In this document: piece by piece, positions 1-8,627 of the stretch | Layout of the letters: each line of letters starts with the position of its first letter | Numbering within the stretch: position 1 is the first letter of the stretch | Assembly (NCBI GenBank): GCA_900107365.1 | Contig: FNPS01000003.1 | Location: 496,001-560,000 of the forward strand | Origin: Flavobacterium aquidurense | Lineage (GTDB): Bacteria > Bacteroidota > Bacteroidia > Flavobacteriales > Flavobacteriaceae | Length of the DNA: 64,000 nt | Direction of reading: 5' to 3' | Notes under the pieces: model-generated | Told to the model about the DNA's origin: nothing | The model's input: only the letters and a program-made list of their open reading frames with translations | Databases searched by the model: none | Made by a program: the position numbers and the translations under genes

Positions 1-44
1 CTAAAAAAATTATTAAGTATAATCTTTCATTTAATATCAAAAAA

Positions 45-69
45 AAAGCCCCAAATATTTGGAGCTTTT
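45..69 (-). terminator. Rho-independent terminator of the DUF4252 operon
   Basis: A hairpin with the half-sites AAAGC.CCAAA and TTTGG.GCTTT around a short loop lies just past the stop codon of the last gene in the minus-strand sigma factor operon. A run of T follows on the minus strand. Confidence 0.75.
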
Positions 70-87
70 CTTGTCTAAGTAAGATGA

Positions 88-630
88 TTATTTTTTATTA
101 ACCAATTGCTGCAAAGGCTTCAATTGTTCCATGTCAATTTTTGATTCTTTCAAAACAGACATTAAGGTCATGATATTATTCGGATTCATATTTTTTCCTA
201 AAACACGAACTACTGCAAAACCATTTTCCTTTCTGTTGGCAAAAATCACAAATTCTTCAATGTTTTCATCCGTGCCAACGTAACTTATCGAAGCGCCATC
301 TTTACCTGAACCAAAAGACATTAATTTTTGGTATTTTGGATCCTTTAAAATAGCTTTAACTTTTGTTCTTTCTGTTTCAAATTGCGCCTGATTTGTAGCA
401 TTTGCTTTGAATGCCAGGATGTTCATTTTGTCAAAAGAATTTAAAGCTTCAGTCTGTGCTGCTGTTAATTTCGATTTTTCAACGTTTAAAATAGTTGGTG
501 AAATATCCAGAGCGATAAAATTCTTATTTTCTGTATTCTGTACAAAATATTTCTGTAATGAAGGTTCAGAATTACAACTTATCAAAGTAAGTAATACTAA
601 AATGGCCGTGGTAAAAACATTTAGTTTCAT
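88..630 (-). CDS. DUF4252 family lipoprotein
   Basis: This 180-residue protein starts with a lipoprotein signal peptide whose lipobox is LISC (Cys19). The rest resembles DUF4252 proteins of Bacteroidota: small, mixed alpha/beta, with a conserved stretch near residues 125-150 (ENIEEFVIF, FAVVRVLGKNM). No enzymatic function is known for the family. It is the last gene of a four-gene minus-strand operon and starts two bases after its paralogue ends. The operon is headed by an ECF sigma factor, so a role in an envelope response controlled by that sigma factor is a reasonable inference. I see no catalytic motif. Confidence 0.85.
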   Translation of the reverse strand: MKLNVFTTAILVLLTLISCNSEPSLQKYFVQNTENKNFIALDISPTILNVEKSKLTAAQTEALNSFDKMNILAFKANATNQAQFETERTKVKAILKDPKYQKLMSFGSGKDGASISYVGTDENIEEFVIFANRKENGFAVVRVLGKNMNPNNIMTLMSVLKESKIDMEQLKPLQQLVNKK

Positions 631-632
631 GA

Positions 633-1160
633 TTATTTTTTGCCTTTAGAGGCTTTTTTTAAGTCAGAACCTCCAGGAAGTTGCATTTTATCTGTTAGTA
701 CCGAGATTTCGTTGATATCAAAATTACCTGTTAAAGATAGTAAAACCGTTTCGTCACCTTTAGCTCCGTCAACGTACATTAGTAATTCTCTTACCTGCGA
801 GTCTGTTGCTCCTGATTTTACGGATATTTTTACGTTTCTGCCACCGTCATTTATCCTCATTAATTCTTCTAAACCAGCAGTTTTAACATATTTATCTGCT
901 GAGGCTTTCATTTCAGCTTCGATTTTAGGGTTTTTTGTTGTAAACACTTTTAGGTAGTCTAATTTTTTAATCAGACTGATGTATTGCTGCATTTCTTTAT
1001 CAGAAGCGTCAACTTTTACTTTGCTCATTAAATCGAACATTTTTTTGTTTACAATTACTGAGGTTACATCGTCCTGACCATCAAATTTATCAAATGCTCC
1101 CTGAGCATAAAAAGCGGTGCTAACGAATGCGAAAACTAGTGTTATGATGAAATTTTTCAT
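633..1160 (-). CDS. DUF4252 family exported protein
   Basis: This 175-residue protein has an N-terminal hydrophobic signal peptide ending near AFYAQG, without a lipobox cysteine, so it should be periplasmic. The body matches the DUF4252 pattern: an N-terminal helix with VIVNKKMFDLMSKV, a lysine-rich middle, and a C-terminal strand region with VKISVKSG and ETVLLSLTGNFD. Its neighbour is a lipidated paralogue, so the pair looks like a duplication in which one copy became membrane-anchored. It lies 18 bases after the anti-sigma-like gene. Function is unknown. Confidence 0.85.
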   Translation of the reverse strand: MKNFIITLVFAFVSTAFYAQGAFDKFDGQDDVTSVIVNKKMFDLMSKVKVDASDKEMQQYISLIKKLDYLKVFTTKNPKIEAEMKASADKYVKTAGLEELMRINDGGRNVKISVKSGATDSQVRELLMYVDGAKGDETVLLSLTGNFDINEISVLTDKMQLPGGSDLKKASKGKK

Positions 1161-1178
1161 TTTTTTTGATTGATTTAA

Positions 1179-1637
1179 TTACTGTTTAAAAATTTTGTTT
1201 TTTGATTGTTCGTATTCCTTAATGTATTGTACACTTCCAATACCTACATTTACATTGTTTGATAATAAGGCCAAAGCTTTTTGCGTTGCGGCAAGAGCTT
1301 CTTCCGGATCATCATAGGTTCCTAATTCTGATTGCGCTACAACCTGAGTCGTAGTTTTTTGACTTGCAAAATAAAAGGTTCCGATTCCCAGTAAAACAAC
1401 AACTGAAGCTGCAATCGATAACCACACCACATTTCGTTTCTTAGTTTTTAGTGGTATCTCCTGTGTCGATTTTTGTTCTTTTACCTGAGAGAAATAACCA
1501 AACATTGGTTTGTATTGCTCTAAATGCTGCGCAACATTCGGTGAAGAAAAGTATTCTTTTAATTCTTTTTCTTCAGCAATAGTAGTTTCTCCCTGAAAGT
1601 ATTTTTCTAATATATTTTCTATTTTATCTAATTCCAT
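1179..1637 (-). CDS. Putative anti-sigma factor, single-pass membrane protein
   Basis: This 152-residue protein has an acidic N-terminal part (ENILEKYFQGETTIAEEKELKEYF), which is the usual zinc-finger-less anti-sigma start seen in Bacteroidota. A basic patch (KTKKRN, about residues 65-70) comes before one transmembrane helix at about 72-90. A short periplasmic tail follows. The gene overlaps the end of the sigma factor gene by 14 bases, so the two are probably translationally coupled. By position and topology it should bind and restrain that sigma factor; the sequence itself does not prove this. Confidence 0.75.
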   Translation of the reverse strand: MELDKIENILEKYFQGETTIAEEKELKEYFSSPNVAQHLEQYKPMFGYFSQVKEQKSTQEIPLKTKKRNVVWLSIAASVVVLLGIGTFYFASQKTTTQVVAQSELGTYDDPEEALAATQKALALLSNNVNVGIGSVQYIKEYEQSKNKIFKQ

Positions 1638-2133
1638 AACTGTGTGTGTTAACCATTGATTCTCTTATTTTTTTTCTCGCTCTCGAAAGTGCTACCCGAA
1701 TAGCCGTTTCATTCATGTTGACAATTTTAGCAATTTCATCAAATTCATATTGCTCAACATCGCGAAGCTGAATTAATATTTGGAGTTGCTCGGGCAACTG
1801 ATTTATAATTTTTTCGACCCATTCCAGGCTATCGGAATCTTCTAATTTTTTATCCAATTGAGGTTCGCGGTCTGTAAAATTGTTGTGAACTATTTTCAGA
1901 TTTCCGGCTCTTTTAGATTTTAACTGATCCAGACAATAATTTTTGGTCATTGTCATTGCAACAGCTTCAATATTATTATAAGCGTCTAGATTTTCTTTCT
2001 TATTCCATAATTTCACCATTACTTCCTGAGTGGCGTCTTCAGCTTCTTCAGTACTGGTAAGCAATCTTTTTGCCAGACGAAAAACTTTGTCTTTAAAAGG
2101 ATTGATTAATTCTATAAACGCAACTTGATTCAT
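1624..2133 (-). CDS. RNA polymerase ECF sigma factor
   Basis: This 169-residue protein has sigma-70 region 2 (about residues 10-75, with AEDATQEVMVKLW) and region 4 (about 110-160, ending in ETAIRVALSRARKKIRE), joined by a short linker. The length and the absence of regions 1 and 3 fit the ECF group. It is the first gene of the operon with an anti-sigma-like protein and two DUF4252 proteins. The same sigma, anti-sigma and DUF4252 order is familiar in flavobacteria. What signal it answers to is not shown by the sequence. Confidence 0.92.
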   Translation of the reverse strand: MNQVAFIELINPFKDKVFRLAKRLLTSTEEAEDATQEVMVKLWNKKENLDAYNNIEAVAMTMTKNYCLDQLKSKRAGNLKIVHNNFTDREPQLDKKLEDSDSLEWVEKIINQLPEQLQILIQLRDVEQYEFDEIAKIVNMNETAIRVALSRARKKIRESMVNTHSYGIR

Positions 2134-2363
2134 AATTGGTTATTTGTTGGTTTTTGGTCGGTTATAAATTACTTGCGGATTATGATTTTTTCAATTAATC
2201 AGTATTTACAAGTAAGCTTATATAGTCAAGACGAGGCACTATTATTTTTGTTACAACGTGTTTGTGATTTTTTTTTGAAAAAATTGCTGAAACTGAATAC
2301 AGTTAAAACTAAAGGTAGTATTTTTACGTTAATATAGTATTGAATACCACTATACCTACCTAT

Positions 2364-3836
2364 ATGAAAACAATATTAAAGAGTTTATTGCTACTGTTTT
2401 TGCTTGCTTTTGCATTGCAATCATGTGAAGATCAGGATGATGTTGCTGCTCCGGCAGATTTGCAAGTGAATGATTTTATCTGGAAAGGACTGAATCAGTT
2501 TTACTTATGGCAGCCTGATGTTCCTAATTTAGCAGACAATCGCTTTAGTTCTCAGGAGGCTCTTAACTCTTTTTTAAAAGGATATGCTGAACCCGAAGAT
2601 TTATTTCAGGACTTACTTAATAAACCGATTAGCAAATTTCCGAAAGGACAGGCAATAGATCGTTTTAGTTGGATTGTAGATGATTATACTGTTTTAGAAC
2701 AGGAACTTCAAGGGACATCAAAAAATAATGGAGTCGACTTTAGATTGAGTTATAAGCCAGGAAGTACTACAGACTTGGTTGGTTTTGTACGATATATTAT
2801 TCCAAATTCTGATGCTTCAACTAAAGATATTAAACGTGGAGATTTATTTACAGGAATAAATGGAGCACAACTTACGGTTTCAAATTATCAATCACTTTTA
2901 AATGCTGATAGCTATACCCTTAATATGGCTTCATATAATGGAAGCGCTTTTACCACTAATGGAAAAACGATTGCCTTAGTTAAAACAACTTTAGATGAGA
3001 ACCCGATTTTTATCAATAAAGTTATTATTTCTGGAAGTCATAAAATTGGTTATTTAATGTATAACGGATTTTATGCTAATTATGATGCTCAGCTTAATGC
3101 TGCTTTTGCTACATTAAAATCACAGGGAATTACTGATTTTGTTTTAGATTTAAGATATAATGGTGGTGGTTCTATTCAAACTGCATCGAGATTAGCGAGT
3201 ATGATTACCGGTCAGTTTGCTACTAAAATTTTTGCTAAAGAAAAATGGAATCCGAAGGTGAATGAATATTACGAAAGTGAAGATCCCGAATCGTTGAATG
3301 TGAGGTTTCCTGATAAAATAGACGGAGCCGGGATTAACAGTTTGAATTTGTCTAAAATATATATTATTACTACTGGTGGAACTGCTTCTGCAAGTGAATT
3401 GGTTATTAACGGATTAGCTCCTTATATAACGGTAGTTCAGGTAGGAGAGACAACAGTGGGTAAAAATGTAGGTTCAGTAACATTATATGATTCTCCAAGT
3501 TTTGGAAAAACAAATAGAAATCCAAATCATAAATATGCCATGCAGCCTTTGGTTTTGAAAATTGTAAATGCTGTTGATTTTGGAGAGTATACCGATGGTT
3601 TGATTCCCACCTATCAACAATTGGAAGTTGCTAGTAATATGGGGGTTTTAGGAGATCCATCTGAGCCTTTATTGAATTTGGCGATTTCAAAGATTACAGG
3701 TTCGACGGCGAAGAAAGTGCCACAGGATGAAACACAAGCTTTAAAAACGTTTACAGATGTTAAAGCAATGAACGGAATAAGAAACCAAATGTTTATTGAA
3801 AAAGCACCGGAAGGCCTTTTAAGAGCATTGAAATAA
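2364..3836 (+). CDS. S41 family peptidase, lipoprotein
   Basis: This 490-residue lipoprotein has its lipobox at LQSC followed by acidic residues (EDQDD), the type of signal linked to surface export in Bacteroidota. A PDZ-like region lies near residues 140-185 and the S41 (C-terminal processing protease) domain at about 220-400. The expected catalytic pair is visible: Ser in TASASE and Lys in TTVGKN. I chose ATG at 2364 rather than the in-frame TTG at 2340, because the signal peptide starts exactly there. It is a single gene, transcribed away from the sigma operon and ended by a strong hairpin. The substrate is unknown. Confidence 0.9.
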   Translation: MKTILKSLLLLFLLAFALQSCEDQDDVAAPADLQVNDFIWKGLNQFYLWQPDVPNLADNRFSSQEALNSFLKGYAEPEDLFQDLLNKPISKFPKGQAIDRFSWIVDDYTVLEQELQGTSKNNGVDFRLSYKPGSTTDLVGFVRYIIPNSDASTKDIKRGDLFTGINGAQLTVSNYQSLLNADSYTLNMASYNGSAFTTNGKTIALVKTTLDENPIFINKVIISGSHKIGYLMYNGFYANYDAQLNAAFATLKSQGITDFVLDLRYNGGGSIQTASRLASMITGQFATKIFAKEKWNPKVNEYYESEDPESLNVRFPDKIDGAGINSLNLSKIYIITTGGTASASELVINGLAPYITVVQVGETTVGKNVGSVTLYDSPSFGKTNRNPNHKYAMQPLVLKIVNAVDFGEYTDGLIPTYQQLEVASNMGVLGDPSEPLLNLAISKITGSTAKKVPQDETQALKTFTDVKAMNGIRNQMFIEKAPEGLLRALK

Positions 3837-3850
3837 AATAGAATAAAAGT

Positions 3851-3880
3851 AAAAAGGCTTTCAGAAATGAAAGCCTTTTT
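3851..3880 (+). terminator. Strong intrinsic terminator
   Basis: A perfect stem, AAAAAGGCTTTC / GAAAGCCTTTTT, lies between two converging genes (S41 peptidase and the BtuG-like lipoprotein). A-rich and T-rich flanks allow it to work in both directions. Confidence 0.85.
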
Positions 3881-3922
3881 TACAAAAAAAAATCCAAAAA
3901 CTAATTCTAAAATTTAGAAATA

Positions 3923-4975
3923 TTAATCGTTGAAGTAAAAACCATTTGGTCCTACACCAACTGTTAATTCTTTTTGCAAACTTCCACTTAAGTTGTAGAT
4001 GTAAGCTTTACTGTTTGATCCGAAATCTCCTCCATCAGCAACAAAAATCTTATCATTATTTACCGCAAAACCATAAATAGAACCTTTTGCAGAAATTGCT
4101 GCAGTAAAAATTGCTGCTGTTGAAGCTGCCGTTGCTGTAGTAGTAATTGCATAAACTGATTTATTTACAGTGTAGTAAATTTTATCATTATAGATATCTA
4201 AATTACTTGCACCGTCTAAAGATTCTGGGAATACTATCTTACTAGTTCCTTTGTCTGATAATTTTACTTTTAAGATTTCGCTTCTTTCTCCATTAGGTTT
4301 TCTCAAGATATATAAGATGCCATCTTTTACTTCCATAGTATCTGCACCATATCCAAGATTAACTGGAGTTTCTAATGCTTTCGTTGCAGGGTTTACTACT
4401 AATAATTTGTCGCTTGAATACGGCTCTGTAATGTATAATTTACCATTTTCTAATAAAATTCTGTTTGCCGTAGCACCCAATTCAATTTTAGATTCTACTT
4501 TATTTGTAGCCAAATCAATTACAGCAATATAATCATCCGTATCACCAGTTGCCGGGTTGATGTATGAGTAAGTATTTGCGTTTGTTACGTACGCTTTTCC
4601 GTCTTTTACAACTCCGTATCTTGGGTTTATAAGACCTGTTTCAACTTTTGCAACTAACTTAAAAGTGTAACGATTTACAACGTTAATTACGTTTGATCCA
4701 CCAGCAATGATATACGCTTTATCTCCATCAAAAAAGATATTTTGAAGATATACCCCTGCAACATCGGTAGGATTTGCAGTTTTATACACATCCGATGTGA
4801 AATTTGCTAAATCATCACTTGCAAAAGAAACTGAGCCACCCCCAGAATTTCCTTCGTTTAAGATGAAAAATCCGTTATCATAAGCTCCTTTAGGATCATT
4901 ATTATCGTCATCGTTTGAACAAGAAACAAAAAGCGATACGCTCAATGCTACTAAAAATAGTCTGGTTAACTTCAT
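3923..4975 (-). CDS. DUF5074/YncE-like beta-propeller lipoprotein, probable BtuG-type cobalamin-binding surface protein
   Basis: This 350-residue lipoprotein has the lipobox FVSC followed by SNDDDNND, an acidic run typical of surface-exported lipoproteins. The rest is made of repeated short beta segments with DGKAYV, NGKLYI, DGILYI, NDKIYY and NDKIFV turns, which is the pattern of a seven-bladed propeller. It starts 4 bases downstream of the TonB receptor, and both lie behind a cobalamin riboswitch. In Bacteroides, the propeller lipoprotein BtuG caps BtuB and hands it cobalamin. Fold and context support the same role here, but the ligand is inferred, not seen. Confidence 0.8.
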   Translation of the reverse strand: MKLTRLFLVALSVSLFVSCSNDDDNNDPKGAYDNGFFILNEGNSGGGSVSFASDDLANFTSDVYKTANPTDVAGVYLQNIFFDGDKAYIIAGGSNVINVVNRYTFKLVAKVETGLINPRYGVVKDGKAYVTNANTYSYINPATGDTDDYIAVIDLATNKVESKIELGATANRILLENGKLYITEPYSSDKLLVVNPATKALETPVNLGYGADTMEVKDGILYILRKPNGERSEILKVKLSDKGTSKIVFPESLDGASNLDIYNDKIYYTVNKSVYAITTTATAASTAAIFTAAISAKGSIYGFAVNNDKIFVADGGDFGSNSKAYIYNLSGSLQKELTVGVGPNGFYFND

Positions 4976-4979
4976 TATA

Positions 4980-6833
4980 TTAAAATTTAAGGTTTAAATA
5001 CACATTAAAATTTCTGCCTGGCATTGGCCTGTTTTCAAGACTTTCATAATTTTCATTCCAAAGATTTAAAACCTGGAATCCTAGTTTGAAAGAACTTAAA
5101 AATTTAAAATCATAGTCGATTCCTATATTGGAAACCAAGTAAGCATCTACAATTTCATTTGGATCATTGTCGGATTGTGTGTACACAAAACCGTTATATA
5201 AAAATTGGTAATAAGCTGAAATATTACTTCTTGAATAAGAAACAGCTGCAGTAACTTTATTAAAAGGAACAAAAAAGAGTTGCTTGTCAGTTGCTATATC
5301 TTTAGAAACCGTGTACGCATAAGTGGCGTTGGCACCAAAATAATTTTTGCCATATTGTTTTTTCCAGCTCAGTAAAGTTTCAGTTCCGTAGGTATTGACT
5401 TTATCTGTATTTTGAGGTGTCCAGATGCCGTTGCTTCCGGGAACCCAACGCAATAAATCAGTAATCTTGATATAGTAAAATGTCTGCGTAAGCGAAATAT
5501 TTTTATAAGTAAAAACATTTCCAATTTCTGCCTGATATGAACTTTCCGGTTTTAAATCCGGATTTCCGCCTTCTTCCCAATATAAATCGTTGAAAGTTGG
5601 AATTCTGAAATTTCGGGATAAATTCAATTTCAAATTATATAGTTTTCCGAATTGATAAGAAGATCCCAAGGAGAATAAAACAGGTGATTTGTAATTATCG
5701 GTAAACTCTTTTCTGATTCCAAATTCGTTTTTCCAATCTTTTGAAAAATCTTGTTTTACCAGTAAAGCGGCGGAGCTAATTTCTCTGGTATTGTCGCCAA
5801 AACCACTGCCATAACCTTTGGTTCGGTTGTAATCTAAAATCCCGTTAATTTGTGTTGCTTTAAAAAGAGTATACCCTAAATCAGCCTTGGCGATAAAGCT
5901 TTCCGTTTTTCCGAAGGTATATAGATCAGTCGAATTATCAGCGTAATATTGGTAATTTTCAAAAATGTAAGCGGTTTTGAAATTGGTTTTTAATTTTCCG
6001 AAATCACCATCGTATTCTAGTAAGTTTCGATTGAAGCCATTAACGTATTTACTTCTGGTTTCTGTTTCAGTTATTAATGAAGTATTTCGGTCTGTGTTAG
6101 AAGTTTGGCTGTATAATTTCAGACTATTTTTGGTGTCAAATTTATAACCCAAATTGGCACTCATGGTTATAATATCATATTGTCCATTTTGGTTCCAGCG
6201 TTGTTCGCCTTTCCAGGTATATTGGTTCAGGTACTTATAATCGTTTGTTGAACTGTTTTTCGAAAAACCAATCTGAGTACTCCATTTTTTATTTGAAATA
6301 TTGGTTTTATAATTTATTCCGATCGTATTAAAACTGCCGTAATCTAGTTTTAAATTATTCTCAAAACGATTATAAAATGCCAAATCGTTATTTAAGTGTA
6401 CAGTTCCTCCAACGGCTCCGCTTCCGTAAATAACACTTCCTCCACCAGCTTTTACACTAACCGAATTATAGTCTGAACCTGATATCGTATTGAAATCAGT
6501 ACTTCCGTTCATTTGAGAATTAATGTTGATCCCGTTCCAGATTACAGCAGTTTGTGAAGAAGTTGTTCCTCTAAAAGCAACTGTAGAGAGCATGCCTCGT
6601 CCGTATTCTTTGAAATAAATAGTAGAGTTGAAGTTTAAAAGATCCGTTAATAAAGCCTCATTTTTATTGATAACAGAATCATTGAGTTTTAAAACCGACT
6701 GTGAAGTAGAATATTTTTTAAGGTTAGAATCAGAAACTACAACCGTTTTCAGTTTTGTAATAGAATCGCTCTGCGCCGACATAATCTGGCACAACAACAG
6801 CAAGCAAAAAGCAAAAAGTTTTTTTAAAGTCAT
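4980..6833 (-). CDS. BtuB-like TonB-dependent outer membrane receptor for cobalamin
   Basis: This 617-residue outer membrane receptor has a signal peptide (FAFCLLLLCQIMSAQ), a plug domain at about residues 50-160 with the conserved AFRGT and GSGAVGGTVHL segments, and a long beta-barrel ending in the expected aromatic residue (NLKF). The start at 6833 fits the signal peptide; a longer open frame upstream runs through the riboswitch and is not coding. The barrel should import corrinoids with TonB energy. The riboswitch directly in front gives the substrate with good confidence. The BtuG-like lipoprotein follows within 4 bases. Confidence 0.9.
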   Translation of the reverse strand: MTLKKLFAFCLLLLCQIMSAQSDSITKLKTVVVSDSNLKKYSTSQSVLKLNDSVINKNEALLTDLLNFNSTIYFKEYGRGMLSTVAFRGTTSSQTAVIWNGININSQMNGSTDFNTISGSDYNSVSVKAGGGSVIYGSGAVGGTVHLNNDLAFYNRFENNLKLDYGSFNTIGINYKTNISNKKWSTQIGFSKNSSTNDYKYLNQYTWKGEQRWNQNGQYDIITMSANLGYKFDTKNSLKLYSQTSNTDRNTSLITETETRSKYVNGFNRNLLEYDGDFGKLKTNFKTAYIFENYQYYADNSTDLYTFGKTESFIAKADLGYTLFKATQINGILDYNRTKGYGSGFGDNTREISSAALLVKQDFSKDWKNEFGIRKEFTDNYKSPVLFSLGSSYQFGKLYNLKLNLSRNFRIPTFNDLYWEEGGNPDLKPESSYQAEIGNVFTYKNISLTQTFYYIKITDLLRWVPGSNGIWTPQNTDKVNTYGTETLLSWKKQYGKNYFGANATYAYTVSKDIATDKQLFFVPFNKVTAAVSYSRSNISAYYQFLYNGFVYTQSDNDPNEIVDAYLVSNIGIDYDFKFLSSFKLGFQVLNLWNENYESLENRPMPGRNFNVYLNLKF

Positions 6834-6872
6834 AATTTCTACACTCTTTTTCCCGAGAGCTCGATATTTGTT

Positions 6873-7035
6873 ATAAAGGCAGGTCTCCTGGCTTGCGTCT
6901 TGTTGTTTACCTTCCCATTCGCCGGGGCGAGCAGTGGTTTTGTAGTTAACAACAAGCATTCTTTTCAGAACTTAGCTTACAGTTGCGGGTACAGCTCAAG
7001 AATTTACTTGATTCCCTTTTAATGCGTTTTTAAAA
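6873..7035 (-). promoter_or_regulatory. Cobalamin riboswitch (AdoCbl type)
   Basis: Read on the minus strand, the landmarks of the cobalamin aptamer appear in order: AAAAGGGAATC, GAGCTGTACCCGCAACTGT, AAGC, a CCACTG segment, GGGAAGG, and GCCAGGAGACCTGCC close to the 3' end. The aptamer ends about 40 bases before the ATG of the BtuB-like receptor. When cobalamin binds, expression of the receptor and the propeller lipoprotein should fall. The spurious long N-terminal extension of the receptor frame lies inside this element. Confidence 0.95.
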
Positions 7036-7060
7036 TTAAAACACAACCTTAAATTTCGGG

Positions 7061-7093
7061 CAAAGATAAAGTTAAAAATACTGAATTATCAAA
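7061..7093 (-). promoter_or_regulatory. Promoter of the riboswitch-btuB transcript
   Basis: On the minus strand, TTTG (7090-7093) and TATCTTTG (7061-7068) are separated by 21 bases. This fits the Bacteroidota consensus (TTTG, 17-23 bases, TAnnTTTG). Transcription should start a few bases later, shortly upstream of the aptamer. Confidence 0.65.
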
Positions 7094-7134
7094 TTTGTTT
7101 TACTTTTTAAGTGAAATTCTAAACAAAACCTTTC

Positions 7135-7671
7135 CTAGAGTTCGATTTTAATGACTTCACCAAAATCTACCTTATTTTGAAAAGCATCTTTTAATGCTAA
7201 AGAAGTATGATGACATAAGATACTTCTGATGATTCCGGCGTGACAAACCACAATGATAGGTTCTTTAATTTTTTTTAAAACTAAATCTGATAAAAATGCT
7301 TCCGTGCGTTTATGCAATACAACAAAAGATTCTCCATTGGATGCCCGAACATTTACAAAATCTTCCATCCACGGATTAAGTTGTTCCGGTACTATATCAT
7401 TCCATTTTTTCATCTCCCAATCACCAAAATCCATTTCCATTAAACGTTTGTCTTCTTCGTAAGATATCGTTTTGATATTGTCCTGAATGTATTGAGCCAA
7501 AATTGCACATCTCTTTAAAGGACTTGAGAAAATAATAGCTTCCGTAGGTAATTGCGAAAGAATGTTTTTAAATATAGAATCGAAAGGTTTTGCTAAATCA
7601 ACATCAGATTGTCCGTAACAAACGCCTTTCTCGCAAGCCGTTTCAGTATGGCGGACTAGATAAATTTCCAT
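7135..7671 (-). CDS. cobC: Histidine phosphatase, probable alpha-ribazole phosphatase
   Basis: This 178-residue enzyme of the histidine phosphatase superfamily has the catalytic RHTET motif (residues 7-11), SSPLKRC at about 54-60, and the second histidine in VVCHAGIIR. CobC removes the 5' phosphate from alpha-ribazole phosphate or from adenosylcobalamin phosphate. The start at 7671 gives MEIYLVRH, the usual beginning; it overlaps the end of cobS by 16 bases, so the two genes are probably coupled. The histidine phosphatase family is broad, so the specific name rests mainly on its place beside cobS, cobT and cobU. Confidence 0.85.
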   Translation of the reverse strand: MEIYLVRHTETACEKGVCYGQSDVDLAKPFDSIFKNILSQLPTEAIIFSSPLKRCAILAQYIQDNIKTISYEEDKRLMEMDFGDWEMKKWNDIVPEQLNPWMEDFVNVRASNGESFVVLHKRTEAFLSDLVLKKIKEPIIVVCHAGIIRSILCHHTSLALKDAFQNKVDFGEVIKIEL

Positions 7672-8453
7672 ATCAAAAGAAAGCTTAAATAATAAACAAC
7701 TTCGCAAACCTGTTGTGTTGCGCCAAGACAATCTCCGGTATATCCGTCAATCCATTTCTGGAAATAACGAGCTAAAAAATAACGTGTTATAAAAACAGGA
7801 ATTATAGCTAGAAGGAAGTTGTATTGAAAATAGGAGAGGGCTAAAAGAGGTAATAATCCAAAGATAGATGCTCCTGAAATTTCTTTCCAGGTATGTTTTT
7901 TTGCAATTGGTTTGCTTTTGCTAGTAGCATCATCTCTGGAATACTCGTGTGTAAAAGTAATACTGATGGCGGCTAAACGACTTAAGGCATGAGCAGAGAG
8001 AAACAAAAGAAAAACTTGTAGAAGCCCGATCGGATTTTCCATCTGAAAAAGAGAAATCGATTCTGAAAGTAATTTAAATTTTAATAAAAATAATAAAACC
8101 AAGCCAATGGCTCCATAAGCGCCAATGGCACTGTCTTTCATTATCAGTAAGATTTTTTCTTTAGTCCAGCCGCCGCCAAAACCATCACAAACGTCTGCAA
8201 AACCATCCTCATGAAAAGCACCGGTTGTCAGAATAGAAGCGATAATAGCTAAAATAACTGCGATTTCAACAGAAAGAAATTGAGCAAAAATATAAAAAGC
8301 CAAAAAAGAAATACTTCCCACAATCCATCCAATAAAAGGGAAATAGCGTGTGGCTTTGTTTAAATAATCAGGATTGTGATCGATGTTTTTTGGACATGGA
8401 ATTCGGGTATAAAACATTAAACAGGTAAAGAAAATATGTAGTTCTTTTTTCAT
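7656..8453 (-). CDS. cobS: Adenosylcobinamide-GDP ribazoletransferase
   Basis: This 265-residue integral membrane enzyme has six or seven hydrophobic segments. The family signature is clear: FYTRIPCP near the start, the metal-binding HEDGFADVCDGFGGG at about residues 82-96, and DGYTGDCLGATQQ near the C terminus. CobS joins the lower nucleotide loop (alpha-ribazole) to adenosylcobinamide-GDP. It overlaps cobC on its 3' side. On its 5' side it is cut off from cobT by a transposase gene and a block of palindromes, so its expression may depend on read-through of that insertion. Confidence 0.94.
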   Translation of the reverse strand: MKKELHIFFTCLMFYTRIPCPKNIDHNPDYLNKATRYFPFIGWIVGSISFLAFYIFAQFLSVEIAVILAIIASILTTGAFHEDGFADVCDGFGGGWTKEKILLIMKDSAIGAYGAIGLVLLFLLKFKLLSESISLFQMENPIGLLQVFLLFLSAHALSRLAAISITFTHEYSRDDATSKSKPIAKKHTWKEISGASIFGLLPLLALSYFQYNFLLAIIPVFITRYFLARYFQKWIDGYTGDCLGATQQVCEVVYYLSFLLIWKFI

Positions 8454-8474
8454 TTAATTCTTGGTGTGTTTATT

Positions 8475-8623
8475 TGGCTAAAGCCACTTTTATTGTCATT
8501 TTTTTTCCCCCAGATAAATCTGGGGGCTATTCAAAACAATCTGGTAAATCCTCATAGTTTATAATTGAATTGCCTCCAGATTTATCTGGAGGTTATAAAA
8601 TTGCGCTATTCTGGCTTTAGCCA
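8475..8623. repeat. REP/BIME-like nested palindromes next to a RAYT gene
   Basis: Four palindromes are nested symmetrically. The outer pair is TGGCTAAAGCCA (8475-8486) and TGGCTTTAGCCA (8612-8623). The inner pair has CCCCCAGAT/ATCTGGGGG half-sites (8507-8526) and CCTCCAGAT/ATCTGGAGG half-sites (8573-8592). The block ends 4 bases after the stop codon of the RAYT transposase. REP sequences of this kind are the known substrates of RAYT enzymes, so the block and the gene probably belong together. Confidence 0.85.
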
Positions 8624-8627
8624 AATT

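Noticed and set aside
2125..2337. Plus-strand 70-residue frame upstream of the S41 gene
   Set aside because: It overlaps the sigma factor start and has no domain-like content or family resemblance.
6834..6959. Longer N-terminal extension of the BtuB-like receptor
   Set aside because: The frame runs through the conserved 3' part of the cobalamin riboswitch, and the signal peptide begins at 6833.
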